Part shown: in pieces, positions 1-7,906 of the stretch
Layout: each line of letters starts with the position of its first letter
Numbering within the stretch: the first letter of the stretch is position 1
Origin: DATAXP01 sp036272935
Lineage (GTDB): Bacteria > Planctomycetota > Planctomycetia > Pirellulales > PNKZ01
DNA: 39,884 nucleotides
Reading direction: 5' to 3'
NCBI GenBank assembly: GCA_036272935.1
Contig: DATAXP010000096.1
Location: forward strand, 1 to 39,884
The notes under the pieces: model-generated
Seen by the model: only the letters and a program-made list of their open reading frames with translations
Databases searched by the model: none
What the model was told of the DNA's origin: nothing
Made by a program: the position numbers and the translations under genes

Positions 1-1
1 C

Positions 2-127
2 ATCATGGCCTACATCGATCAGCACAACGAAGCCCCCCAGCCGTTCGTCTGGACCGCCAAAGCCTCCGACATCCTCGCCAAAGTCGCCCGCGCCCGAGCC
101 GCACTCCATAAAGCACCATCTGTGTGA
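2..127 (+). pseudogene. 3' end of an IS630-family transposase, cut by the window edge
   Basis: Read from base 2 on the plus strand, the first 41 codons give the C-terminal tail of an IS630-type DDE transposase, including QHNEAPQPFVWTAKASDIL, and end at TGA 125-127. A tail of the form 'N..P.PFVWTK.A..IL..V' is characteristic of many IS630 transposases. Only the end of the gene is in the window, so whether it is intact cannot be judged. It lies tail to tail with the next IS630-type element, whose probable boundary is about 10 bases past this stop. Other explanations are unlikely because the tail motif is specific. Confidence 0.7.
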
Positions 128-1190
128 GACACTACACTAGCGCTTTTCAGGTAGGGCGCTGCGCAGACGGTTTTCATCAAGTCGGGGTCGAGGGCGGCCT
201 GCCGCCAGGCATCGACGGCGGCCTGTTCGAGTGCATCGTAGTCGGCATACGCGCGGTTGGACCAGAAATGGCTCTTGAGGTAATGCCACAGGTTTTCGAT
301 CGGGTTTAGCTCGGGGCTGTACGGTGGCAAGGAGAGGATCGTTACGTTGTCCGGTACGCTGAGCTGTCCACTGACGTGGAATCCGGCCCCATCCCAGATC
401 ATCACGGCATGCTCATCGGCCGCCAGGGTCGCGGAGAACTGCCGCAGGAAGAGGTTGACGATCTGAGTATTCAGGCGTGGGCTGAGCAGCCCTTCGGCGT
501 GACCCGTTTCCGGGCAGACCACCCCCAGCACCCACAGGTATTCGTATTCGGTCTGTCGCACCGCCGTGGGCCGCGAGCCCTGCCGGTGCCCTGCCGGGCC
601 CAGACGTTGGTGGTCGTTCCCTGTTGGCCGAAGCGCGACTCATCTTGGAAGTACACCCGCACACGCTGATCGGGATGCGCCGCGGCAATCCCTTGTAGAC
701 GATCGGGGAGTGCTCGCACAAACGCGGCTTGCGCCTCGGGGTCGGCCCGGCGGTGACGTGGCCGCGGACGAAGATACGAGTAGCCCAGCCGATGCAGCAG
801 GTGGTACACGCCGGCCAGCGAACGAAGCAGGCCGAACTCGCTGGCCAGCACGTTCTGAATGTCGCGCCCCCGCAACGAGCAGACGCGATCTTCGTCCGTC
901 GCTCCAGCGTCGAGCCGCCGACGAAGCTCCGCTTCCTGCTCAGGCGTCAGCGGAGCACGTGCCTCTTGACCGCGACGGTCTTCCAGACCCGCCAATCCCG
1001 ACTCGTTGTAACGCTGCACCCAGCGCTGACAGATGCGACGCGAAGGACCCAGCGACATCGCAATGCTCGGCGCCGTGTAGCCTTTCAGCGCCAGAATGAT
1101 AATCCGCAATCGCCTGGCCTTGGCGGCATCCAGCTCGTCACGCTCCAGTAGCTCCAACTGCTCCAGCGTCAAATGACTTTCCACGTGCAT
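19..1190 (-). pseudogene. IS630-family DDE transposase, frameshifted
   Basis: The gene is in two frames. The upstream part (1190 down to about 590) has an N-terminal helix-turn-helix region (SIAMSLGPSRRICQRWVQRY, then a GLAGLEDRRG linker) and the first catalytic Asp in YFQDESRFGQQG. The downstream part carries the second Asp in MIWDGAGFH and the catalytic Glu in NPIENLWHYLKSHFW. The likely start is ATG 1190, with GGAGG five bases upstream. The frames are separated by an 11-bp imperfect tandem duplication at 575-596. Removing one copy restores WARQGSRPTAVRQTEYEYLW, the expected family sequence. The break is therefore a mutation, not programmed frameshifting. The last ~40 codons before the stop at 19 run out of the element, antisense to the neighbouring transposase. 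Confidence 0.85.
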
Positions 1191-1263
1191 CGCAACCTCC
1201 ATCAAGCGGAAGATTGCAATATCATGCTGGAGAACCTGGGAAAGCGCAAGAGGATGCGCGCTA
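138..1263 (-). mobile_element. IS630-family insertion element (about 1.1 kb), probably inactive
   Basis: A single transposase gene occupies nearly the whole stretch. The bases ACTAGCGC at 136-143 recur as the inverse GCGCTAGT at 1258-1265, so both ends carry a TA dinucleotide (138-139 and 1262-1263). IS630/Tc1-mariner elements duplicate a TA target. The length from TA to TA, about 1126 bp, fits the family. Beyond the first few bases the terminal inverted repeats match poorly, so the exact ends are provisional. The transposase is frameshifted, so the copy is probably immobile. Confidence 0.6.
575..596. repeat. 11-bp tandem duplication that breaks the transposase
   Basis: GAGCCCTGCCG (575-585) is followed directly by GTGCCCTGCCG (586-596), 10 of 11 bases identical. 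Eleven is not a multiple of three, so the second copy shifts the transposase frame. Confidence 0.85.
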
Positions 1264-1294
1264 GTTCAGATTGGAATGCGTATGAGGTAGCGTT

Positions 1295-1519
1295 TCACGC
1301 TTCAAATGCCGCCCGCGGCACGCCCGATTGCCGGATGATCGAGCGCAACGTCCCGATCCTCAACTCGCGATGATCGGGGACCGGAACCGTTGTGGTCTCG
1401 TCGGTGCCCGTGCGCTGCATGATGACGTGGCTTCCGCGCCGTCTGACTTCGCGAAAGCCGTGTTGTGCCAGGATGGCGCAAGCTTCTGCGCCCGACAGCG
1501 TTCGCAGCCTACCCAACAC
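1295..1519 (-). CDS. hicA: HicA-type mRNA interferase toxin
   Basis: This 74-residue protein has the HicA fold signature: an N-terminal helix (LSGAEACAILAQHGF), the strand and active-site segment VRRRGSHVIMQR, then VPVPDHRELRIGTLRSIIRQ. HicA toxins are double-stranded-RNA-binding-like ribonucleases that cleave mRNA through a conserved His, here the His of GSH. The longer open frame upstream is antisense-like, so I chose GTG 1519, which overlaps the end of the antitoxin gene by 11 bases. Antitoxin-first order with overlap implies translational coupling. The C-terminus GVPRAAFEA is normal for the family. The gene ends about 30 bases from the IS630-type element boundary, and all active-site features look intact. 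Confidence 0.82.
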   Translation of the reverse strand: MLGRLRTLSGAEACAILAQHGFREVRRRGSHVIMQRTGTDETTTVPVPDHRELRIGTLRSIIRQSGVPRAAFEA

Positions 1520-1730
1520 CCACCTCGACGTGGGTGACGTAGAATTCCGTTGGAAGCCGTCGTGCCACCTCATCGGCCGGTGCGCACTCGAAAAACAATT
1601 CCAGCGCCTCTTGCAGATTTGCTCGTGCGTGCTCGACCGTGTCTCCTTGGCTGGCAACGTCCAACTCAGGGCACAAAGCGATATATCCGTCGCCTTCGCG
1701 CTCGATGATGGCAGTCAACCGGTGCTTCAC
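1509..1730 (-). CDS. hicB: HicB-type antitoxin
   Basis: The protein has the HicB N-terminal partial RNase H-like fold: KHRLTAIIEREGDGYIALCP, then ELDVASQGDTVEHARANLQEALELFFE. It would bind and neutralise the HicA toxin. It lacks a recognisable C-terminal DNA-binding domain, so it is the short HicB type (73 residues from GTG 1730). GTG 1730 is favoured because AAGGA lies seven bases upstream and family members start at the equivalent MKHRL. An alternative ATG at 1760 overlaps the stop of the upstream yebC-like gene as ATGATGA and would add ten residues. Either start places it in one transcription unit with yebC and hicA. Confidence 0.82.
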   Translation of the reverse strand: MKHRLTAIIEREGDGYIALCPELDVASQGDTVEHARANLQEALELFFECAPADEVARRLPTEFYVTHVEVGVG

Positions 1731-1756
1731 ACGATCGTTTCCTTCGGGCCTCGTCA

Positions 1757-2509
1757 TCATCCGTTTCCGATCTCGGCCATCGCCTCTTCCGGGATATTGA
1801 AGTTCGCCACGACGCGCTGCACGTCGTCGTGGTCGTCGAGCTTCTGCACCAGGCTGAGCACTTTGCGGCCGATGTCGGCGTCGAGATCGATCGTGTTAGT
1901 TGGGATGCGCGTCAGCTCGCGTGATTCGGGCCCAATGCCCTTCGCTTCCAGCGCGTCGCCGACTGCCTGGAAGGCGCTCGGGTCGCAGGTCACCTCGAAT
2001 TCGTCGCCATCGCGCTTTACGTCGTCGGCCCCGGCCTCCAGCGCCAGCTCCATCAGCGAGTCTTCGTCGATCTTCGAAGCCGACACGCGGAACAATCCTT
2101 TCCGCTCGAACATCCACGACACGCAGCCGGTTTCGCCGAGCTTGCCGTCGGTCAGCTCAAAAATCTTGCGAATCTCGGGAGCGGTGCGGTTGCGGTTGTC
2201 GGTGAGGATTTCGCACAGCACGGCGACGCCCCCCGGGCCATACCCTTCGTAGAGCATCTCTTCGAGGCTGCCGGCCTTGCTCTCGCCAGTGCCGGCCTTG
2301 ATGGCACGCTCAATGTTGTCGCGCGGCATGCTCACGGCCTTGGCGGCATCGATGGCGTAACGGAGCTTGAGGTTCGCCGCCGGATCGCCGCCACCCATCT
2401 TGGCAGCGACGATAATCCCCTTGGCGAGCTTACTCCACAGCTTGCCGCGCTTGTTGTCGATCAGCGATTTCTTGCGGGCGATGTTCGCCCAGTGCGAATG
2501 ACCAGCCAT
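1757..2509 (-). CDS. yebC: YebC/PmpR (TACO1) family regulatory protein
   Basis: This 250-residue protein starts with the diagnostic MAGHSHWANIARKKSLIDN and continues with LWSKLAKGIIVAAKMGGGDP, LRYAIDAAKAVSMPRDNIER and EGYGPGGVAVLCEILTDN. These are the hallmark blocks of the family, and the length matches. Members act as DNA-binding regulators or as translation factors that relieve ribosome stalling at proline-rich stretches (TACO1/YebC). The start is ATG 2509; I see no strong Shine-Dalgarno sequence. The gene is followed with a possible 4-base overlap by the hicB-hicA pair. The 47 bases before it separate it from the TPR gene on the same strand. Confidence 0.93.
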   Translation of the reverse strand: MAGHSHWANIARKKSLIDNKRGKLWSKLAKGIIVAAKMGGGDPAANLKLRYAIDAAKAVSMPRDNIERAIKAGTGESKAGSLEEMLYEGYGPGGVAVLCEILTDNRNRTAPEIRKIFELTDGKLGETGCVSWMFERKGLFRVSASKIDEDSLMELALEAGADDVKRDGDEFEVTCDPSAFQAVGDALEAKGIGPESRELTRIPTNTIDLDADIGRKVLSLVQKLDDHDDVQRVVANFNIPEEAMAEIGNG

Positions 2510-2556
2510 TTGGAAATGCTAAATGATGAATGCTTAAGTGCTGATTCCGACGGTTC

Positions 2557-4725
2557 TCACTTCTTCAGTTTCTTTTCTACCTTTGCCGCCTTGTCTTTCT
2601 CGCCGGCTTTTTTCATTGCGGCGACCGCACGCTTCCAGGTCTCGCGGGCCTTGGCGCGTTGCTTGTTCGCCATGTACGCGTCACCCAGGTGTTCGAGGAT
2701 CACGCCGTCGGGCGATTCGTCGGCGGTCGCCTTCTCCAGTTGCTCGACTGCTTCGGGATAGCGCTTCAGCCGGTAGTACACCCAACCCAGGCTGTCTCGG
2801 TAGGCGGTGTTGTCGGGCTCGGCATCGACCGCCTGCTCGACCATCGTCAAGGCCCGTTCGAGATGCTTCCCCTGGTCGGCCCAAAGGTATCCAAGATCGT
2901 TCAGCGCCGAGGTGTCGTCGGGATACTCATCGAGGACCTGCTCAAGCCATTCCTCGGCCTCGGGAATCTTGTCCTGCAAGACGCACAGGTTCGACAGCGC
3001 CAGCCGCGCCTCGCGCAGTACGCTGCGCACTTCGTCCGACTTGTAGTCGTCGTCGAACTTGTCGATCAGCTCGCGGTAGGCCGTTTGGGCCTCGGGGTAT
3101 TGTTTCGCGTGGTAGTGAACCCAAGCGACGCGGCTTTCAAGCCGCGCCGAGTGCTCACCGATCTCCGCTGCCTCGCGGGCGGTGGCCAAGGCCTCGTCGG
3201 TCTTCTTGTCCATCGCCAGCGCCATGGCCAGGTAGGTGTGAAAGGCCGGGTTGTCGGCCGCCAGCACGTGGCTGTCGATCGCGCGGCGGAACACGGTGGC
3301 CGCCTCGGCGTACTTCTCGGCACGCAGCAATCCCAGTCCCCATTCCAGCCACGCTTCCCGCGAGCGCGGCTTGGTCTGGATCGCCTGCTCGAACATCTCG
3401 TCAGCCAGTTCGAACCGCTTGGCATCGAGTGCAACAAGTCCGACGGCCATCGAAGCGTTGTACGCAGTGGTGGTCTTGCTCGACTTCGTCATCCGCCGGG
3501 CCGTTTCGACCAGCCGATCGAGCACCTGCGGCTGCTTGCCGATCTTTTTCACCTGCTCGCTGACGATCTCCAGGCCGTTGGTCTTTTCGTGCACCTCGGC
3601 TAGCAACTCGACGGCTTTCTCCGGCTGGTCGAGGGCCGTATACGCCTCGAGCAACCCGCGGTAGCCTTGCAGCGAAGGGGTCTTCTTTTGCAGCGCGGCG
3701 AACAACGGCTCGGCGTCGGCTGGCTTGTCGGCGGCGAGATACTGGTCGGCCAGATACAGCTTCAGTGCCGCGTTCGACGAGTCATCGGCGTACAGCTTGG
3801 CCAGCTCGGGGAGCAACTCGCCGGAACGATCCAGCTCCTTCAAAATGTTGGCCAGCAGCACGTACGGGGCGTCGGTCGCCGGGGTTTCGTCGCTGTTCAG
3901 GTATTCGCGCAGGTGCTCCAGTGCCTCGGCATATTTCTTTTCGTGCGCAAGTACCTGGGCCTGATTGAACGCATAGATCGCCTTATCGGGGCTGATCTCC
4001 TGCATCCGCTCGAACGCCCGGCGTGCTTCGTCGGAGCGGTCGGCAGCGAGAAACGCCTGGCCGAAGACCTGGTAGTTCTCGCCGTCCTCTCCTTCGAGCG
4101 TCCGGCGCTGCTTGGCATTGAGCGAATAGGCGTCCGGCTCGGCCAGGGCTACGGTGACCTCGTGGAACGCGTTGGCCGCCTGCTTGGCGTGGTTCTCCAG
4201 ATAGCTCAATTGGCCGTACTGCATCGTGAACAGCAGGTAGGCTGCGCTCTTGGTGTTGCGCTGGACGTGCCGGGCTTTCTCGTACAGCTTGAGCGCGCCG
4301 TCGACGTCTCCTTGCCGGGCCAGTTGCTCGGCAATCGCCCCCAGGCGCGGATCGCTGGGATCAAGCTCCAGGGCGCGGATCGTGTAGTTCACCACGTCGC
4401 GGACCCGCTCGAGCTTCTGGGCCGCCGCGATCACCTCGCGCACGATCGGCAGCGAATCGGGCTCGTACCGCAAGGCCCGCTGATACAGCCGCAGCGCGGC
4501 CGCCAAGTTACCACGCTGTTCCTCGGCACGACCCGACGCGAACAGCGAGAGCGCCTCGATCTTGTCGCGATCTTTCTGCGTCTTGGGCTTGCGCGGGATC
4601 AGCGGCTCGGCTGGATCGTCGAGCTCGGTTGAGGCGTCAGCCGCTGGCGCGGCTGCCAGAAGCGTAACTGGCATGACGGCCAATAGCAGCCAAGCCCCCG
4701 CGATCCACAAGCAGTAACGGCGCAC
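2557..4725 (-). CDS. Large exported tetratricopeptide-repeat protein
   Basis: The protein (722 residues) begins with a signal peptide, MRRYCLWIAGAWLLLAVMP followed by Ala-rich sequence. TPR-type helical repeats then run almost end to end, for example RGNLAAALRLYQRALRYEPD (about residues 76-95), LEWGLGLLRAEKYAEAATVF in the middle, and LNDLGYLWADQGKHLERALT and LGWVYYRLKRYPEAVEQLEK near the C-terminus. The tail is Lys-rich (KAGEKDKAAKVEKKLKK). The start is GTG 4725, supported by GGAGGAG eight bases upstream. The role is probably a periplasmic or cell-envelope scaffold. TPR repeats alone do not reveal a partner, and the neighbours (yebC, DUF1501) give no clear pathway. Confidence 0.85.
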   Translation of the reverse strand: MRRYCLWIAGAWLLLAVMPVTLLAAAPAADASTELDDPAEPLIPRKPKTQKDRDKIEALSLFASGRAEEQRGNLAAALRLYQRALRYEPDSLPIVREVIAAAQKLERVRDVVNYTIRALELDPSDPRLGAIAEQLARQGDVDGALKLYEKARHVQRNTKSAAYLLFTMQYGQLSYLENHAKQAANAFHEVTVALAEPDAYSLNAKQRRTLEGEDGENYQVFGQAFLAADRSDEARRAFERMQEISPDKAIYAFNQAQVLAHEKKYAEALEHLREYLNSDETPATDAPYVLLANILKELDRSGELLPELAKLYADDSSNAALKLYLADQYLAADKPADAEPLFAALQKKTPSLQGYRGLLEAYTALDQPEKAVELLAEVHEKTNGLEIVSEQVKKIGKQPQVLDRLVETARRMTKSSKTTTAYNASMAVGLVALDAKRFELADEMFEQAIQTKPRSREAWLEWGLGLLRAEKYAEAATVFRRAIDSHVLAADNPAFHTYLAMALAMDKKTDEALATAREAAEIGEHSARLESRVAWVHYHAKQYPEAQTAYRELIDKFDDDYKSDEVRSVLREARLALSNLCVLQDKIPEAEEWLEQVLDEYPDDTSALNDLGYLWADQGKHLERALTMVEQAVDAEPDNTAYRDSLGWVYYRLKRYPEAVEQLEKATADESPDGVILEHLGDAYMANKQRAKARETWKRAVAAMKKAGEKDKAAKVEKKLKK

Positions 4726-4826
4726 GTGCTAGGCTCCTCCAACCGGTCCAAGGCGAATAGCTTACCACCGTTGGCCATTCTACCGGGAGAGCCCGCAAGG
4801 CGACTAGGCGGACTTTGGCGTCGGAA

Positions 4827-6215
4827 TCACGCCAACATTCCGGCAATCGCTTCGCCGTGTGGTAGCACGAAGTGCGGACGATGCTGTAGATCGTACAGCC
4901 GCTGGTCGGTCGCGATGCCCAGGGCGCGGTAGATCGTCGCGGCGACGTCGGCTGGCGAGTAGGGCCGTGACGTGGGAAACGCCCCCTGCTTGTCGGTCCC
5001 GCCCAGCACCTGCCCCTGCTTCGTGCCGCCGCCGCTGAAGAAGATCGAGCCCGCATTGCTCCAGTGATCGCGTCCGCCGCGAGCATTGATCTTCGGCGTG
5101 CGGCCAAACTCGGTGAGAAACACGACCAGCGTCGACTCCAGCAGCCCGCGCGATTCCAAATCGGTAATCAGCGCAGCGAACGCCCGGTCGATGCCCGCCA
5201 GGTGGTAGCCGCGTTTGGCCATCTCGCAGATGTGCGGATGGTTTTGCGAGACGGCGTTATGGTTGTCCCAAAGGTTGCCGTAGTCGGGATCGTAGCCGTA
5301 ATCGACCATCACGAACCGGGCGCCGGCCTCGACGAGCCGGCGGGCCAGCAGGCAGCGGCCGCCGATTTTCGTCCGGCCATAAGCGGATCGCAGCCCTTCG
5401 GGTTCGCGGCCCAGGTCGAAGGCGTCGCGCACTTGCGACGATGCCAGCAGATTGAACGCGCTAGAGTAGTGGCCGTCGGTTTCGGCCGAGCGGAGCCGAT
5501 CGTCGAGCACCTTGCGCAACTGCGAGCGCTGGGCGAGCCGATCGACGTCGATATCGCGCGGCAGCTCGAGCGCTTGCGGGCGCAGGTCTTCATCGACTTC
5601 GCTCGCGGGATTGAACAGGTTTGCTCCCTTGGTGAAGTCGGGCTCTTCGGGCGTTGGGATAACGGCGAACGGATCGTAGGTCCTGCCCAACCAGCCGGCG
5701 GTGAACAGGTTCGTCGGCGGAGGACCGGGAAACGTGAACCCGGGGACCGCGATGTAGCCGGGCAACTGGTTGCGCGCCCCCTGCACCCGCGCGACGATCG
5801 AGCCGACGTTCGGCTCGGTCTTGATCTGCGAGAGCGGCACCGGGCGACCCGACAGAACATACGCCTGGCTCATGAAGTGATCGTTGTTGCCGCTGGCGAA
5901 CGACCGCACCAGCGCGAGCCGATCGGCAATCGCCGCCAGGCGCGGCATCACCTCAGTAAAATGGACGCCCGGCAGCCTGGTCGCGATCGTGCCCAGCGTG
6001 CCGCGCACCTCGTCGGGCGCGTCGGGCTTCGGATCGAACGAATCGATGTGCGTCACGCCGCCGAGCATCGTCAAGGCGATCACGCTGGTGGCGGTGGGTT
6101 TTGCGGTTGCCGCTTTCGTTGCTCCCGGCCACACGCATGCCGATAGCGCCAGCGAGCCGACGCGCAACACATCGCGCCGCGAAAGCCAATCACCGCCGAC
6201 GCGCGACTCGGTCAT
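4827..6215 (-). CDS. DUF1501 family protein (exported, sulfatase-like fold)
   Basis: The 462-residue product starts with a twin-arginine-type signal (SRRDVLRVGSLALSACVWPG), so it is probably exported folded. The body shows DUF1501 blocks: HIDSFDPKPDAPDEVRGTLG, FTEVMPRLAAIADRLALVRS, LLARRLVEAGARFVMVDYGY, a WDNHNAVSQNHP block, VVFLTEFGRTPKINARGGRD and the C-terminal YSPADVAATIYRALGI. The family is distantly related to alkaline phosphatases and sulfatases. It is greatly expanded in Planctomycetes, and its substrate is unknown. ATG 6215 has AAAGG seven bases upstream. A second DUF1501 gene lies 76 bp upstream in the same direction, so the two are probably co-transcribed. Confidence 0.9.
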   Translation of the reverse strand: MTESRVGGDWLSRRDVLRVGSLALSACVWPGATKAATAKPTATSVIALTMLGGVTHIDSFDPKPDAPDEVRGTLGTIATRLPGVHFTEVMPRLAAIADRLALVRSFASGNNDHFMSQAYVLSGRPVPLSQIKTEPNVGSIVARVQGARNQLPGYIAVPGFTFPGPPPTNLFTAGWLGRTYDPFAVIPTPEEPDFTKGANLFNPASEVDEDLRPQALELPRDIDVDRLAQRSQLRKVLDDRLRSAETDGHYSSAFNLLASSQVRDAFDLGREPEGLRSAYGRTKIGGRCLLARRLVEAGARFVMVDYGYDPDYGNLWDNHNAVSQNHPHICEMAKRGYHLAGIDRAFAALITDLESRGLLESTLVVFLTEFGRTPKINARGGRDHWSNAGSIFFSGGGTKQGQVLGGTDKQGAFPTSRPYSPADVAATIYRALGIATDQRLYDLQHRPHFVLPHGEAIAGMLA

Positions 6216-6291
6216 CGAAGCACCTTTGTCCGCGAAGAGGCAAGCATCTGCAACCGCTAGCCCCTAGCCTGCCGCTCCCAAGTCCAGGCTG

Positions 6292-7617
6292 CTACACCCA
6301 CTCTTTGATCGGGCGACCTTCGTTGAGCCGGATCGGGCGGCCGTCGGGGGTCATCGTCAGCAGGTCGATCGGAATGCCGAGCTTGGTGTAGATCGTGGCG
6401 GCAATGTCCTGGCTGCTGTATTCGTCGTGCGTCACCGTGCCCCCTTCGTCGTCGGTACGGCCGAGGACCGAGCCACCGGGGATGCCGGCCCCAGCCATCC
6501 ACGCGAATCCAGCACTGGCCCAGTGGTCGCGGCCACTGGCGCCGTTGATCTTCGGCGTGCGGCCGAAGTCGGTGAGCCACACGACGAGCGTGTCGTCGAG
6601 CATGCCGCGATCCTCAAGGTCGATGAGCAACTGCGGCAGCGCCTGATCGACGTACGGCATCTTCTTGTCGCGCAAGCTGGTGAAGTTGTTTTGATGCGTG
6701 TCCCAGCCGCCGTCGGTGACGGTGACAAAGCGCACGCCGGCCTCGAGCAGCCGCCGGGCCAGTAAGCAGCTTTGGCCGAACCGAGTGCGGCCGTAGGCAT
6801 CGCGTAGCTCGGGCTTCTCGGTGTCGATTTCGAATGCCTGCTTGGTTTCCGGCGCGGTGATCATGTTCAACGCCGCTTCGTAGTGTTCGTCGAGCGCCGT
6901 GAAGGCGGCCGGTTGCAGGTCGGCTTTCTTCTGCAAGGCGTCGATCGTGCTGAGCATGCTCCGCCGGCGCTGGATGCGGCTCAGGTCGACCCCCTTCGGA
7001 GGCGTGATGTCGCGCACCGTGAAGTTGCTGGCGCTGGGATCGGCCAGGAGCAGGAACGGGTTGTGCTCGAGGCCGATGTACCCCGCCACTCCGCCGCCAA
7101 AGCGATGATCGACCTCATCGCCCAATTGCACGAACGGCGGCAAGGCGTTCTTGAATCCCTTCTGCTGGCTGACGATCGCACCGTAGCAGGGATACGTCAG
7201 CGCGGGGTTGAACCTGTGCCCCGACAACATCTCGGCGTCGGCGTGACCGTGGCTGCCGTTGTGCGGGTTCCAGCCGCGGAGCACCGCGAAGCGCTTGGCT
7301 TCCTTGGCGAAGCGGGGGCAGACTTCGGCGAACTTGACGCCCGGCAGGGCGGTGTCGATCGCCTTGAACTCGCCTCGGACGTTGGCCGAGGCGTCGGGTT
7401 TGGGGTCGAACGTGTCGTGATGGCTGGTGCCGCCGCGGGTCCACACCAGGATGCAATTCACGTCGCGCGTCGAGCGGCCTTCCTTGGCGGCAGCCCGTTT
7501 CTGGGCCATCAGCGTCGGCAGTGCGAGCCCCAGCCCGCCAAGAGCGCCGATCTGCAGAAAGTGGCGACGATGCACCCCTTCACAATCACGCTGGGCAAAA
7601 GGCGATAAGCGAAGCAT
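6292..7617 (-). CDS. DUF1501 family protein (exported, sulfatase-like fold)
   Basis: This 441-residue relative of the neighbouring DUF1501 protein has an N-terminal Tat-like segment (HRRHFLQIGALGGLGLALP). Conserved blocks include SHHDTFDPKPDASANVRGEF, FAEVCPRFAKEAKRFAVLRG, the NGSHGHADAEMLSGHRF block, CLLARRLLEAGVRFVTVTDG, a WDTHQNNF block and VVWLTDFGRTPKINGASGRD. ATG 7617 is preceded by GGAGGG at good spacing. It starts head to head with the DUF1549/DUF1553 gene. In planctomycetes these two families are commonly adjacent and are assumed to work together in cell-surface polysaccharide or organic-matter processing; no function is proven. Confidence 0.92.
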   Translation of the reverse strand: MLRLSPFAQRDCEGVHRRHFLQIGALGGLGLALPTLMAQKRAAAKEGRSTRDVNCILVWTRGGTSHHDTFDPKPDASANVRGEFKAIDTALPGVKFAEVCPRFAKEAKRFAVLRGWNPHNGSHGHADAEMLSGHRFNPALTYPCYGAIVSQQKGFKNALPPFVQLGDEVDHRFGGGVAGYIGLEHNPFLLLADPSASNFTVRDITPPKGVDLSRIQRRRSMLSTIDALQKKADLQPAAFTALDEHYEAALNMITAPETKQAFEIDTEKPELRDAYGRTRFGQSCLLARRLLEAGVRFVTVTDGGWDTHQNNFTSLRDKKMPYVDQALPQLLIDLEDRGMLDDTLVVWLTDFGRTPKINGASGRDHWASAGFAWMAGAGIPGGSVLGRTDDEGGTVTHDEYSSQDIAATIYTKLGIPIDLLTMTPDGRPIRLNEGRPIKEWV

Positions 7618-7708
7618 GGTCGAAGCCCTCCATCAGCGGCGAGCACAGGATCAACGGCGAGCATAGTGCAGGCGGGAACAAACCGGCCCCAACAAGGTAG
7701 GCGCCGGT

Positions 7709-7738
7709 AATATACCGCGTCGTTCGGCGACAAAGCAA
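7709..7738 (-). promoter_or_regulatory. Probable sigma70-type promoter for the DUF1501 pair
   Basis: On the minus strand TTGCTT (7738-7733), an 18-base spacer and TATATT (7714-7709) lie about 90 bases before the DUF1501 start at 7617. The -10 box matches five of six consensus bases; the -35 is weaker. Confidence 0.45.
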
Positions 7739-7744
7739 GTTTTG

Positions 7745-7773
7745 TTGCTCGAAACGTTCGCTGGCAATATATT
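7745..7773 (+). promoter_or_regulatory. Probable sigma70-type promoter for the DUF1549/DUF1553 gene
   Basis: TTGCTC (7745-7750), a 17-base spacer and TATATT (7768-7773) on the plus strand imply a transcript start near 7780 and a 5' leader of about 125 bases before ATG 7907. It is back to back with the minus-strand promoter, only seven bases from it, so both directions could share a regulator. Confidence 0.45.
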
Positions 7774-7906
7774 GGCGGCGGTACATAATGAGGGCTGAGA
7801 GAACGTACCTGCCTGCGTGTTGCGATCCGGTGCTGCTCGTCGCAGTGGCGTTTGCGGATCGACCTGCCTGAACGCTTTGACGCCGGGATCGGTGGAGGGT
7901 GGCGCC

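Noticed and set aside
471..600. Programmed frameshift in the IS630-type transposase
   Set aside because: No slippery heptamer is visible at the junction, and an 11-bp tandem duplication fully explains the frame change.
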